Positions 16,356 through 25,623 of a stretch of DNA of 38,263 nucleotides are shown here, piece by piece. The position numbers and the translations under genes are program-made. This stretch comes from Chlorobiota bacterium (GTDB taxonomy: Bacteria; Bacteroidota; Bacteroidia; Bacteroidales; F082). The notes beneath the pieces are model-generated. The model saw nothing but the letters and a program-made list of their open reading frames with translations, did no database searches and had not been told where the DNA came from. Each line of letters opens with the position of its first letter. The stretch's first letter is position 1. The DNA is taken from contig JAADIS010000046.1 of NCBI GenBank assembly GCA_013151215.1, positions 23,660-61,922 of the forward strand, given 5' to 3'.

Positions 16356-17249
16356 CTAGCTTTTAATTAATTGTTTGTTGTCGTCAACGGAAAACTCCGG
16401 TTGTATGGTTATGTGATGGATATCGTATTCAGAGCGCAAATGATCTTTTAATGATTTCAAGATTCCCTCGAAATCGCTGATTTTGATATTCTCCTGCAAA
16501 TCAATATGTGCCTCGAACATAATATCATGTTCATTGATTTGCCATATATGAACGTGATGAATATTTCCAACTCCCTTGATCTTGGAAACATTTAGGTTAA
16601 TTTCGTTTATATCGATATGTTCCGGTGCGAATTGCATCATGATTTTAAGGGATGACATAAAAATATCCCAGCTTAGGTAAATCAAATAAATTGCGATCAG
16701 GATGGAAAAAACAGGGTCAATCCAATAGACATGAAAATATTTCATCAGAATTCCACCGATCAATACTGCCACGGAAGTCATCATATCACCTAAAAGATGC
16801 AGATAGGCCGATTTCATGTTCATATTTCCTTCGGCATCTTTTTTAATAAACAATACGCTTAATCCATTTACGGCAATACTCCCCAAGGCAAGCCATATAA
16901 CCCAGCTGCTCGAAACATCAACTGGGCTTATGAGCCGTTCAACCGCTTTGTAAAGAATGTAAAAAGCCAATACTATCAATGTTGTCGAATTCAGGAACGC
17001 TGCTAAAATCTCGCTTCTTTTAAATCCGAAGGTTTGCTTTCCGGTCGCCTCCCGTTTTGCGAGTTTATTGGCCGAATACGAGATAATTAAAGAAAGGACA
17101 TCGGAAAAATTATGAATCGCGTCGGAAATCAAGGAAATGCTTCCTGAAATAATTCCCCCGATTAGTTCTGCCAAGCAAATCCCTGCATTTAGCAAAATGG
17201 TGAGAAATAAATTTTTACCTTCTACTTCGTGGTGGCGTTCGCGTCCCAT
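16356..17249 (-). CDS. Cation diffusion facilitator, zinc-type (CzcD/ZitB family)
   Basis: A 297-aa inner-membrane antiporter that exports divalent metal in exchange for protons. There are six hydrophobic helices between residues about 13 and 200. The metal site residues are H46 and D50 (SDAIHNFSD) in helix 2 and H151 and D155 (LHLLGDMM) in helix 5. This His-Asp/His-Asp set points to Zn (also Co or Cd) rather than Mn or Fe. The C-terminal cytosolic domain (about 205-290) has the HHVHIW motif and further His residues for regulatory metal binding. The length is normal. It lies 149 bp downstream of the nucleoside kinase on the same strand. Confidence 0.92.
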   Translation of the reverse strand: MGRERHHEVEGKNLFLTILLNAGICLAELIGGIISGSISLISDAIHNFSDVLSLIISYSANKLAKREATGKQTFGFKRSEILAAFLNSTTLIVLAFYILYKAVERLISPVDVSSSWVIWLALGSIAVNGLSVLFIKKDAEGNMNMKSAYLHLLGDMMTSVAVLIGGILMKYFHVYWIDPVFSILIAIYLIYLSWDIFMSSLKIMMQFAPEHIDINEINLNVSKIKGVGNIHHVHIWQINEHDIMFEAHIDLQENIKISDFEGILKSLKDHLRSEYDIHHITIQPEFSVDDNKQLIKS

Positions 17250-17398
17250 ACCTTTTTATTTTACTCCATTAATCAATGATCAAAATTACACTTAATATCA
17301 TATTCAATTTATTTTAAGATTCACGCGGTTTTTCAGCAAGATTATTTTCGAGCCACAAATCAAATCTGTTTTTACTAACAAGAAAACAAAAAACCTAT

Positions 17399-19078
17399 TT
17401 ATGAATAGTCAAAACTACTACCATCTAGAAACTCTCGCAAGATCGAGTTTTGAGGTATTTCCTCTTCCGGTATAGGCATTATATATGATAAGAACTTGAG
17501 CAAGCGCCTTGCTTCGGCATATTCATGGGCAACCGGGGGCACCTCGCGCAGTATTGGCTCGGCCCAGGCTTTTAATACTCCCAACTCGAATAGCAGGGCG
17601 GTATTAAACATCGCATCGGCCTCTTCCTGATATGGGAAAATATGTATATCCTCCCCTTGCCTGACGCTATGCCAGCGCTGCAATGTCTCCAAAGCCGAAT
17701 AGCCCCTATATAAGTTGTCGCGTATCATGCGCCTTATCAATCGGTTATCGGCCGACGAAATGCGGTTGTTGGAATCAATGTTTAAAGGTGTCAAGGCAGA
17801 AACATATACTTTGAACTTCCTGTTCGATGGTATCTTTTCCGATATAATTGGATTCAGCGCATGAATTCCCTCAACTATGATTATGCCGTTTCCCTCCATT
17901 TTTATATAATCCCCATTATAGGTTTTCCGTCCGTGGGTGAACGAAAACTTGGGCAAGTTGATTTCCTTGCCATTGATCAAATCTATGACATTATCATTAA
18001 AGAGCTCAATATCAAGTGCTTTAGGGCTTTCAAAATCATATTCCCCCTTGCCGTCCCGGGGAGTCTGCTCTCGATCTACAAAATAATTATCCATAGAAAG
18101 TACTAAAGGCCTAAATCCTATCACTTTAAGCTGTATAGACAATCGCTTGGCAAAAGTTGTTTTCCCGGAGGAGGAAGGCCCTGAAATAAATACAACCTTA
18201 ACATCTTCTTTCCTCTCGTTTATCAAATCGGCGATACATGCCAGTTTTTTCTCCTGCAAGGCTTCCGAAATTTTAATTATTTCCCCGATATTCCCATCCT
18301 TGGTCGCCATGTTCAATTGCCCCACATAAGGAACCCCAATTATTTTTACCCAATCCTTGAATTCCTGAAAAACCTCGAACAATTTGTCCTGAATCACCAA
18401 ATCGGGCAGGTCATCAGGATTGCTGCGCTCAGGCAAGACCAAAAGCATGCCTTCCTTATATTTCACCAAGTCAAATATTTTTAAATATCCGGTGGAAGGC
18501 AAAAGGTAGCCATAAAAATAGTTGACCACATCATCGAGCTTATAAACCGAGCTATAAAACTGCCTCCTCGTCTGCATCAGTGTGCATTTATCGTCCAATC
18601 CGAATTTTTCAAAAACATCTATCGCCTCCTCAGTTTTAAGCTCCTCCCTCTCAAAGTCGATGTCCTGCTCTATAATCTCCCGCATCCTCCTGCGCAAAGC
18701 CGTAATTGTTTCCAGTTCCGACGCCTCAAAAACACCATTGTCAAGCTCACAAAACAATCCGTTGGAAACTGCATGCTCGATTTTCAATTTTTCACCGGGG
18801 AATAAATCCCTTGCGGCCTTAAATAGAACCATGGATAAGGACCTGAGATACATACGCCTTCCGTCAGGATGGCGGTAATCGATGAAATATATAGATTTTG
18901 GCTTGTAAACCAAATAGTTAAGCTCCTTTAAACTATTGTTCACCATAGCACCCAAAATAGGATACTTATTATCTTTTATCTGTTCGTCAACTATATCTTG
19001 CAAAGTAGTGCCAAACGGATACGATTTTTCGACCTTAGTGTTCTCGCAGTATATTTTAATTTTATCTATATGTTGCAT
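17399..19078 (-). CDS. Nucleoside kinase with TGS/threonyl-tRNA-synthetase-like N-terminus
   Basis: A 559-aa cytoplasmic protein. Residues 5-65 form a TGS-like ubiquitin-fold domain (YPFGTTLQDIV). Residues about 70-240 resemble the second additional domain of threonyl/alanyl-tRNA synthetases (EHAVSNGLFCEL). A uridine-kinase/phosphoribulokinase P-loop domain starts at about 293, with Walker A GPSSSGKTT at 300-308, followed by LSMDNYFVDREQTPRD and FSFTHGRK. A conserved C-terminal block follows (IFPYQEEADAMFNTALLFEL). This architecture is common in Bacteroidota and anaerobic Firmicutes and is assigned to nucleoside (uridine-type) phosphorylation; the role of the synthetase-like half is unknown. 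It is a housekeeping gene divergent from the aromatic locus. Confidence 0.9.
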   Translation of the reverse strand: MQHIDKIKIYCENTKVEKSYPFGTTLQDIVDEQIKDNKYPILGAMVNNSLKELNYLVYKPKSIYFIDYRHPDGRRMYLRSLSMVLFKAARDLFPGEKLKIEHAVSNGLFCELDNGVFEASELETITALRRRMREIIEQDIDFEREELKTEEAIDVFEKFGLDDKCTLMQTRRQFYSSVYKLDDVVNYFYGYLLPSTGYLKIFDLVKYKEGMLLVLPERSNPDDLPDLVIQDKLFEVFQEFKDWVKIIGVPYVGQLNMATKDGNIGEIIKISEALQEKKLACIADLINERKEDVKVVFISGPSSSGKTTFAKRLSIQLKVIGFRPLVLSMDNYFVDREQTPRDGKGEYDFESPKALDIELFNDNVIDLINGKEINLPKFSFTHGRKTYNGDYIKMEGNGIIIVEGIHALNPIISEKIPSNRKFKVYVSALTPLNIDSNNRISSADNRLIRRMIRDNLYRGYSALETLQRWHSVRQGEDIHIFPYQEEADAMFNTALLFELGVLKAWAEPILREVPPVAHEYAEARRLLKFLSYIMPIPEEEIPQNSILREFLDGSSFDYS

Positions 19079-19190
19079 TTTCCATCTTCTCTTTAGAATT
19101 ATTCAAATTTTACACAGCTCTATCTTATGCCTTTACCTTATTTATCAAAACCCACAAAGTTAGTTTTTATTATAAGCTTTAAAATAATTA

Positions 19191-19352
19191 TTACATCAAG
19201 GATTTCAGTTGCAGCCCTTTGCCGCCTTTCTTGGCGAACATAACTGTTTTATACCCCTTTGCGTTAGCCCGGCAGGCGAGAAGATTGGTTAAATCCCCCC
19301 CCGGGAGGCTGCGCTCTGAATGGATGGGCCCGGATTCCTGCTCTGAGGTTTA
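19191..19352 (-). pseudogene. Startless 53-codon open tail in a GC-rich island
   Basis: On the minus strand the frame is open from a stop near 19353 to TAA at 19191-19193, reading SEQESGPIHSERSLPGGDLT then NLLACRANAKGYKTVMFAKK and GGKGLQLKSLM. The only ATG start leaves 16 residues. The stretch is markedly richer in G and C (CCCCCCCCGGG at about 19295-19305) than its AT-rich flanks. It could be a decayed gene end or a dispersed repeat. I do not recognise a family, and it may be non-coding. Confidence 0.3.
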
Positions 19353-19362
19353 ACACCATCTA

Positions 19363-19392
19363 TTTACAACAATTATTGGCCAAATATTTTTG
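19363..19392 (+). promoter_or_regulatory. Bacteroidota-type promoter of the hcr operon
   Basis: TATTTTTG (19385-19392) is a perfect TAnnTTTG -7 box. TTTA (19363-19366) lies 18 nt upstream as a one-mismatch -33 box. It lies 47 bp before the ATG of the Mo-subunit gene and downstream of the GC-rich island. Confidence 0.5.
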
Positions 19393-19438
19393 TTCTCATT
19401 TTTTTTGATATTTTCGTACGGGAAAAATTCATTGATTA

Positions 19439-22207
19439 ATGACGGAAATAAACCTTAACGTAAACGGGAAAAATCATATACTGTTTGCAAATGAAGATAT
19501 TACACTTGCCAAGGCATTGCGGGAACATCTGCACCTGACGGGAACAAAAATCGGATGCCAGCAAGGAAGCTGCGGGGCTTGTACTGTTTTGTTGGACAAC
19601 AAGGCTGTTTTAAGCTGTATTTTGCCTGCAATAAAATGCCAAGGGAAAAAAATCGTTACGATCGAAGGTTTATCAAACAAGAACGAGATTAGCAGGATTC
19701 AAAAGAAATTTGTGGAAAAAGGGGCGATTCAATGCGGTTTTTGCACACCGGGGATGGTACTTGCCTCACATGCCTTGTTAAAGTCCAACCCCAATCCCGA
19801 CAAGGAGGAAATAAAAGAGGCACTTTCAGGTAATTTATGCAGGTGCACAGGTTATAAAAAAATAATCGATGCCGTATCGTCATGCGCCAACGATAGTGAG
19901 CATAAGGACAATGTACTTATTAGCAAGGAAAAAGGTCGATATAAAACGGTCGGGAAGCCCGCTCCCTATATCGAAGCCATAAAAAAGGTACAAGGCAGAG
20001 CCGAATATGCCGACGACATCTTCACCGGGAATGCATTGCACTGCCGTTTCTTGAGGAGTACCCGCGCCCATGCGGTTATCGAGTCTATCGATGTTGCCCA
20101 AGCCATGAAAATTGATGGCGTGCGCAAAATAGTTACCGGAAAAGAAATAAGAAACAAGTTCGGTGTTTTGCCGATATCCGAAGACGAGACGGCCCTTGCC
20201 ATCGAGAAAACCAGGTATATAGGCGAGATCGTAGCGGCCGTAGCGGCCGACACAGCTGAGATCGCCCAGCAGGCAATTAAAAAAATCAAAGTTGGCTACA
20301 AAGCTCTCGATGAGTATTTTGACCCTAAAGACTCAATAGCCGATCTAGGCGACAAACAAAAGATACATGAACATTGCAAGTTCAACAATAATATTCACAA
20401 GAAATCGGAACTGCGTTTCGGGGATCAGGCATCGGCTTACGATGAGGCATATTATAAATGCGAGAACGACTTTGATTTCCAGGGCATCAACCATGGTTTT
20501 ACAGAACCTCACGCCGCCACTGCCTATTGGGACGAAAACGGGCTTACAATAATTTCCGCGACCCAGGTCCCTCATTATTTGCATAAATCGCTGGCAAAGG
20601 TTCTCGAACTGCCTCTTAACAGAATCAGGGTTGTCAAACCATATCTGGGCGGTGGCTTTGGCGGTAAGAGCGATCCTTTTGCCCACGAGATTATTATCGC
20701 ATACATAGCCAAAGAACTTGGGACAGCTGTAAGGACGGTGCTCACTAGAGAGGAAGTGTTTCTTACAAACCATGGCCGGCATCCCACCAACATCAACTTT
20801 AAATTGGGGATGGGCAAAGATCTAAAGCTTAAGCTAATTGATACCGACATAATTATTGACGGGGGGTCTTATGGAAGTTTTGGAGTTGTTACCAGCTATT
20901 ATAACGGAGTGTTGTTGCAAGGTCCTTATAAAATCGATAATTTCGGGTTTAGGACAAGAAGGGTTTATACCAACAAGCCTCAATGCGGGGCAATGAGGGG
21001 CCACGGAGCCGTAAACCCAAGATATGCAATGGAAACTTCCATTGATATACTTGCACATCAGGCAAAAGCCGACCCCTGTGAGATAAGGCTCAACAACTAC
21101 TTGGAAGAGAACACTTTAACTGTGGGCGAATATCGTATTACATCCAACGGTAGCGTTGAGGCACTTAGGACTGTCATGAAGCAGTCAGGCTGGAAAAACA
21201 AATATGGAAAACTTGCTTACGGCCATGGAATTGGCGTTGCATCGGGATTTTTTATCAGCGGAAGCGCCCTGCCTATCCATTGGAACGAATACCCACAATC
21301 GGTTGTTCATTTAAAAGTTGACCTCGACGGGAGAGTAGTCGTTTCATCGGGAGCCAGCGACATAGGCCAAGGCAGCGACACCATGCTTGCAATAATCGTC
21401 GCCGAGGTGTTGGGCCTAAGCTCGCAAAACATTTTCGTGCAGTCGGCCGACACGCTTTTAACGCCCATAGATCTGGGCAGCTATTCCAGCAGGGTAACAT
21501 TTATGGCAGGTAATGCGGCCAAAACAGCTGCAGAGAACCTCAAAATGCAAATTGCTGATTCCATAAGCAATAATTTCGGGGTCGATGCCGCGGAACTGAA
21601 CTTCGAATATGACAAAGTATTCTCCAACGATAAGTCGGTTGACCTAAGCTGGGCTGAGGCAATTGAGGTTGCCACACGGAAAGTTGGTGCCCTTACGGTA
21701 AAAGGCCAGTATAATTCGCCCAAACTGGGAGGTGATTTTAAAGGAGCCGGCGCCGGCCTGAGCCCTTCATATTCTTTCGGAAGCGTTATTGCCGAGGTAA
21801 AAGTAGATATCAGAACAGGCTTCGTCGAGATAATTGACATCTGGGGAGCACACGACTGCGGCCTTGCGCTAAACCCCTTGGCCGTTGAAGGGCAATTGGA
21901 AGGCTCCTGGCACATGGGGCTGGGGCAAACCCTGAGCGAAGAAATGAGGTATCATAAAGGATTGCTCTTAAACAGCAATTTTATCGATTATAAAATACCG
22001 AGCAGCCTCGACACGCCCGACATAGAGTCGAATATTATTGAAAGCTGCGACCCCGAAGGCCCCTTTGGCGCCAAAGAATGCGGCGAAGGCGCCTTGCACC
22101 CCGTTATTCCAGCGGTCGGAAATGCAATATTCGACGCCATCGGCAAAAGGATGTTCTCGCTGCCGATAAGCCCTGACAAAGTATTGAAAGCCATGCATGA
22201 AGACTAA
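19439..22207 (+). CDS. hcrCA: 4-Hydroxybenzoyl-CoA reductase, fused [2Fe-2S] and molybdenum subunits
   Basis: A 922-aa xanthine-oxidase-family enzyme that removes the para-hydroxyl of 4-hydroxybenzoyl-CoA, giving benzoyl-CoA. Residues 1-155 are the HcrC-type iron-sulfur part: C40, C45, C48, C60 (plant-type [2Fe-2S]) and C99, C102, C134, C136 (second [2Fe-2S], QCGFCTPG...LCRCTGY). Residues about 165-920 are the HcrA-type Mo part, with GGGFGGK, the AMRGHGA loop, DIGQGSDT and the catalytic glutamate in GAKECGEG near the C-terminus. In Thauera and Rhodopseudomonas these are separate proteins (about 160 and 770 aa); here they are one chain, as in Desulfovibrio aldehyde oxidoreductase. The next gene encodes a FAD subunit with the extra [4Fe-4S] signature of this enzyme, which decides the substrate call. 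Confidence 0.85.
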   Translation: MTEINLNVNGKNHILFANEDITLAKALREHLHLTGTKIGCQQGSCGACTVLLDNKAVLSCILPAIKCQGKKIVTIEGLSNKNEISRIQKKFVEKGAIQCGFCTPGMVLASHALLKSNPNPDKEEIKEALSGNLCRCTGYKKIIDAVSSCANDSEHKDNVLISKEKGRYKTVGKPAPYIEAIKKVQGRAEYADDIFTGNALHCRFLRSTRAHAVIESIDVAQAMKIDGVRKIVTGKEIRNKFGVLPISEDETALAIEKTRYIGEIVAAVAADTAEIAQQAIKKIKVGYKALDEYFDPKDSIADLGDKQKIHEHCKFNNNIHKKSELRFGDQASAYDEAYYKCENDFDFQGINHGFTEPHAATAYWDENGLTIISATQVPHYLHKSLAKVLELPLNRIRVVKPYLGGGFGGKSDPFAHEIIIAYIAKELGTAVRTVLTREEVFLTNHGRHPTNINFKLGMGKDLKLKLIDTDIIIDGGSYGSFGVVTSYYNGVLLQGPYKIDNFGFRTRRVYTNKPQCGAMRGHGAVNPRYAMETSIDILAHQAKADPCEIRLNNYLEENTLTVGEYRITSNGSVEALRTVMKQSGWKNKYGKLAYGHGIGVASGFFISGSALPIHWNEYPQSVVHLKVDLDGRVVVSSGASDIGQGSDTMLAIIVAEVLGLSSQNIFVQSADTLLTPIDLGSYSSRVTFMAGNAAKTAAENLKMQIADSISNNFGVDAAELNFEYDKVFSNDKSVDLSWAEAIEVATRKVGALTVKGQYNSPKLGGDFKGAGAGLSPSYSFGSVIAEVKVDIRTGFVEIIDIWGAHDCGLALNPLAVEGQLEGSWHMGLGQTLSEEMRYHKGLLLNSNFIDYKIPSSLDTPDIESNIIESCDPEGPFGAKECGEGALHPVIPAVGNAIFDAIGKRMFSLPISPDKVLKAMHED

Positions 22208-22233
22208 TTTCCATTATTACAAAATTCATTAAA

Positions 22234-23172
22234 ATGAGAGATATTTCAAATAGTGTCAGTTATTATTTACCGGAAAGCATCCAGGAAGTAATTGGTTTGA
22301 CCAAGCATAACGAAGACTACTCATTTATTGCCGGCGGCACTGACATAATGGTGAATAAACAGCAGGGGAATTTTAAATCCAATTGCTTGATAGACCTGAG
22401 CAATATTCCTGAGCTTCTGGAAATGGAAGTTGAAGGCGATTATTATAAAATTGGAGGGGCAACGAAATTATCGGGTATTGTTGACGATGAATATATCGGA
22501 AACAGCTTCCCCATCGTGAAAGAGGCAGCAAAATCAATAGCCTCGCCGCTGATAAGGAATCAGGCAAGCATCGGAGGAAACCTATTAGTGGAAAACCGTT
22601 GCATTTTTTATAACCAATCGGAACTATGGCGTGAAGCGGCTGGCTACTGCCTTAAATGCGGGGGCGAAACATGTTTGGCAACGGGAGGCGGGAAAACCTG
22701 TTTGTCGAAATTCGTATCAGACCTCGCCCCTGCCCTAATAAGCCTGAATGCCAGTATAGTACTTATAAACAACGACTGCGAAAGAACATTCCCCCTTGAG
22801 GAACTCTATACCAATGAGGGCATAAACTCTAAAAATATTGACAAGGACACTATCCTCAAATGTATTCTTTTACCTTTGAGAAAAAACACAAAGTCTTCGT
22901 TTAAGAAGCTTCGCCAGCGCAAGACGCTGGAATTCACATCATTGACTATTGCCGCAACACGATTCGACAATAATGATATTATTATAGCCATCTCTGGCGC
23001 AGCACCAGGGCCTATTGTGCTAAAAACTAAAAAAGGAGAATCGTTTGAGAATATTTATTCGGAAATCAATAAAAAATCAATAATAATCAACAATGATTTT
23101 TTTGACCGCAAATACCGGAAACAAATGCTAAAAACTTATTTAGCCGACTGTTTAAAAGAAATAGAAATATAA
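22234..23172 (+). CDS. hcrB: 4-Hydroxybenzoyl-CoA reductase, FAD and [4Fe-4S] subunit
   Basis: A 312-aa FAD-binding subunit of the xanthine oxidase family. FAD-site motifs are FIAGGTDIMV (31-40) and ASIGGNLL (111-118). An insertion after it holds C123, C139, C147 and C156 in NRCIFYNQSELWR...YCLK..GETCLA...KTCLS. This matches, shifted by one, the four Cys that bind the extra [4Fe-4S] cluster in Thauera HcrB, a cluster known only from 4-hydroxybenzoyl-CoA reductases. An additional C142 is present. In that enzyme electrons flow inward from ferredoxin through the [4Fe-4S] and FAD to Mo, so the enzyme works as a reductase. The gene starts 26 bp after the Mo-subunit stop, in the same operon. Confidence 0.9.
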   Translation: MRDISNSVSYYLPESIQEVIGLTKHNEDYSFIAGGTDIMVNKQQGNFKSNCLIDLSNIPELLEMEVEGDYYKIGGATKLSGIVDDEYIGNSFPIVKEAAKSIASPLIRNQASIGGNLLVENRCIFYNQSELWREAAGYCLKCGGETCLATGGGKTCLSKFVSDLAPALISLNASIVLINNDCERTFPLEELYTNEGINSKNIDKDTILKCILLPLRKNTKSSFKKLRQRKTLEFTSLTIAATRFDNNDIIIAISGAAPGPIVLKTKKGESFENIYSEINKKSIIINNDFFDRKYRKQMLKTYLADCLKEIEI

Positions 23173-23186
23173 ATTAATGCACTGAT

Positions 23187-24365
23187 ATGCCAGAAGTTCA
23201 ATACATTCACCCCGACTATTTCCAAGTTGACGAATTACTTAGCGACGAGCACATCTTAATTCGCGATTCGGTGAGGGATTGGGTAAACCGCCGTGTAAAA
23301 CCTATTATTAACGAAGCTTGCCAAAAACACGAGTTTCCTCTTCACCTGACAAAAGAGTTAGGCGAAATAGGAGCCTTTGGCCCGTATATCCCCGAAAAAT
23401 ACGGCGGTGCCGGGCTCGATCAAATATCTTATGGTTTAATAATGCAGGAGTTGGAAAGAGGCGATTCGGCCATACGCTCTGCTGCCTCGGTACAATCATC
23501 ATTGGTGATGTACCCAATATATAAATACGGAAGCGAGGAGCAAAGGCGGAAATATCTACCTCTCCTGGCCTCGGGCGAAAAAATCGGTGCTTTCGGCCTC
23601 ACCGAGCCAAACCACGGCTCCGACCCCGGAAGCATGCAAACAAAATTCGAGGACAAAGGCGACCACTACCTATTGAACGGGGCGAAGATGTGGATAACGA
23701 ACTCCCCTATCGCCGATGTTTGTGTGGTTTGGGCCAAAGATGAGGACAAAATTGTCAGAGGCCTACTGCTTGAAAAAGGCATGCAGGGCTTCACCGCGCC
23801 CGAGACGCTCAACAAATGGTCCTTAAGGGCATCGGTAACAGGCGAGCTTGTTTTTGATAACGTGAAAGTACCCAAAGAAAATATATTGCCCGGCGTTAAA
23901 GGGCTGAAAGGCCCGCTAAGTTGTTTGAATTCAGCAAGGTATGGAATCGCATGGGGTGTAATAGGTGCTGCCTGCGACTGCTATGACACTGCTTTGAGAT
24001 ATTCGCTGGAAAGGAAACAGTTCAGCAGGCCAATTGCATCATTTCAACTTACACAGAAAAAACTCTCAGAAATGATTACCGAGATAAGCAAGGCTCAACT
24101 ACTTGCATGGCGATTGGGAACTCTAAGGAACAACGACAAGGCCACGGCCGCACAAATTTCCATGGCGAAAAGAAATAATGTGGAAATAGCACTGAAAATC
24201 GCACGCGATTCACGCCAAATACTTGGTGCCATGGGTATTACAGGAGATTTCCCCATGATGAGACACATGATGAACCTGGAATCGGTTATCACTTATGAAG
24301 GAACCCACGACATACATTTATTGATAACAGGAATGGATATAACTGGAATTAATGCCTTCGCCTAA
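23187..24365 (+). CDS. gcdH: Glutaryl-CoA dehydrogenase (decarboxylating)
   Basis: A 392-aa acyl-CoA dehydrogenase fold that converts glutaryl-CoA to crotonyl-CoA and CO2. Family-specific marks are R97 in IRSAASVQSSLVM (equivalent to human Arg94, which binds the distal carboxylate), FGLTEPNHGSDP (FAD loop), WITNSPIADV, LNSARYGIAWG, and catalytic base E371 in YEGTHDIH (human Glu370). These separate it from short-chain acyl-CoA dehydrogenases. In the benzoyl-CoA pathway it takes the glutaryl-CoA left after ring opening and beta-oxidation. It lies 14 bp after hcrB, so it is probably co-transcribed. Its electron acceptor, ETF, is not encoded in the window. Confidence 0.92.
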   Translation: MPEVQYIHPDYFQVDELLSDEHILIRDSVRDWVNRRVKPIINEACQKHEFPLHLTKELGEIGAFGPYIPEKYGGAGLDQISYGLIMQELERGDSAIRSAASVQSSLVMYPIYKYGSEEQRRKYLPLLASGEKIGAFGLTEPNHGSDPGSMQTKFEDKGDHYLLNGAKMWITNSPIADVCVVWAKDEDKIVRGLLLEKGMQGFTAPETLNKWSLRASVTGELVFDNVKVPKENILPGVKGLKGPLSCLNSARYGIAWGVIGAACDCYDTALRYSLERKQFSRPIASFQLTQKKLSEMITEISKAQLLAWRLGTLRNNDKATAAQISMAKRNNVEIALKIARDSRQILGAMGITGDFPMMRHMMNLESVITYEGTHDIHLLITGMDITGINAFA

Positions 24366-24420
24366 GTAGTAATATATCGGCAAAGTAATCTGTTTTACAC
24401 AAAAAAACCAGACCGACAAA

Positions 24421-25623
24421 ATGAAAACAGCCTATATTATAGATGCGGTTAGAACCCCAATAGGAAAGTACGGAGGCAGTTTGAGCAGTGTTCGCTCTGA
24501 TGACCTTGCCGCGTTGGCAATAAAATCATTGCTCGAAAGAAACCCTAAATTACCGAACGATAAAATAGAAGATGTGATATTGGGCTGCACAAACCAGGCA
24601 GGTGAAGATAGCCGAAATGTTGCCAGGATGGCATTGTTGCTTGCCGGACTCCCTGTGGACACGGGAGGCGTAACAATAAACAGGCTCTGTGCTTCGGGCA
24701 TGCAAGCTGTTATTGACGCTTCGAGGGCGGTAAAACTTGACGAGGGCGATATTTTTATAGCAGGGGGCACCGAGAGCATGTCGAGGGCGCCCTGGGTAGT
24801 GCGCAAAAGCGAAACCCCTTTTGGGAGGAACGCGCAAATATTCGACTCAACAATTGGATGGCGTTTTACAAACCCGAAGCTTGCTGAAATGTATTATCCT
24901 CATTCAATGGGCGAAACAGCAGAAAACGTGGCTGAAAAATGGAATATAAGCCGCCAGGAACAGGATGAGTTTGCACTCTCCTCACAAAAAAAATATAAAA
25001 CTGCTTTTGAGCACGGAAAGTTTAAGGAAGAAATCATCCCGGTTGAAATACCACAAAGGAAGAAGGAATCTTTGATTGTCTCTGTTGACGAGCATCCGCG
25101 CCCCGATGTTAGCATTGAGCAGTTAGCGAAACTCAAGCCCGCTTTCAGGGAAGGAGGAACCGTTACTGCAGGGAGCTCATCTGGGATCAACGATGGAGCC
25201 TCGGCACTGATAGTAGCTTCTGAGGATATTGTAAACCGATACGATTTAAAACCTAAAGTAAAAATATTGTCTTCTGCGGTAGCGGGGGTTGATCCCGCTT
25301 TAATGGGAACAGGGCCCATTCCCGCAACACGCAAGGCACTTAAAAGGGCGGGGCTTACTATTGAGGACCTGGATTTGATAGAGCTGAACGAAGCCTTTGC
25401 CGCCCAATCAATTGCTTGCATCAGGGACTTAAATATAAACCCGGATATCGTAAATGTAAACGGCGGGGCCATAGCTCTTGGCCATCCATTGGGCTGCTCG
25501 GGAGCGCGAATCATAACAACTCTTTATCACGAGATGTGCAAAAGGGATAATGTAAAATACGGTCTCGCCACCCTTTGTATAGGCGTTGGGCAAGGCGCCA
25601 GTATGATTTTTGAAAAAGTTTAG
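24421..25623 (+). CDS. PcaF-like acyl-CoA thiolase (3-oxoadipyl/3-oxopimelyl-CoA type)
   Basis: A 400-aa degradative thiolase. The nucleophile is C90 (NRLCASGM), with H355 (GHPLG) and C386 (CIGVGQG) completing the active site. The sequence IDAVRTPIGKYGGSLSSVR, GEDSRNVARMALLLAGLP and IFDSTIGWRF closely follows beta-ketoadipyl-CoA thiolases, which cleave dicarboxylic 3-oxoacyl-CoAs. Here the likely substrate is 3-oxopimelyl-CoA, giving glutaryl-CoA and acetyl-CoA, immediately upstream of the GcdH reaction. That choice is inferred from neighbours; ordinary acetoacetyl-CoA cleavage is possible. Its stop overlaps the stop of the convergent SDR by two bases. Confidence 0.88.
   Translation: MKTAYIIDAVRTPIGKYGGSLSSVRSDDLAALAIKSLLERNPKLPNDKIEDVILGCTNQAGEDSRNVARMALLLAGLPVDTGGVTINRLCASGMQAVIDASRAVKLDEGDIFIAGGTESMSRAPWVVRKSETPFGRNAQIFDSTIGWRFTNPKLAEMYYPHSMGETAENVAEKWNISRQEQDEFALSSQKKYKTAFEHGKFKEEIIPVEIPQRKKESLIVSVDEHPRPDVSIEQLAKLKPAFREGGTVTAGSSSGINDGASALIVASEDIVNRYDLKPKVKILSSAVAGVDPALMGTGPIPATRKALKRAGLTIEDLDLIELNEAFAAQSIACIRDLNINPDIVNVNGGAIALGHPLGCSGARIITTLYHEMCKRDNVKYGLATLCIGVGQGASMIFEKV

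Noticed and set aside
19260-19360. Molybdenum-cofactor riboswitch upstream of the Mo enzyme gene
   Set aside because: The GC-rich stretch lies upstream of the predicted promoter, so it would not be in the mRNA, and I cannot match it to the known Moco motif.
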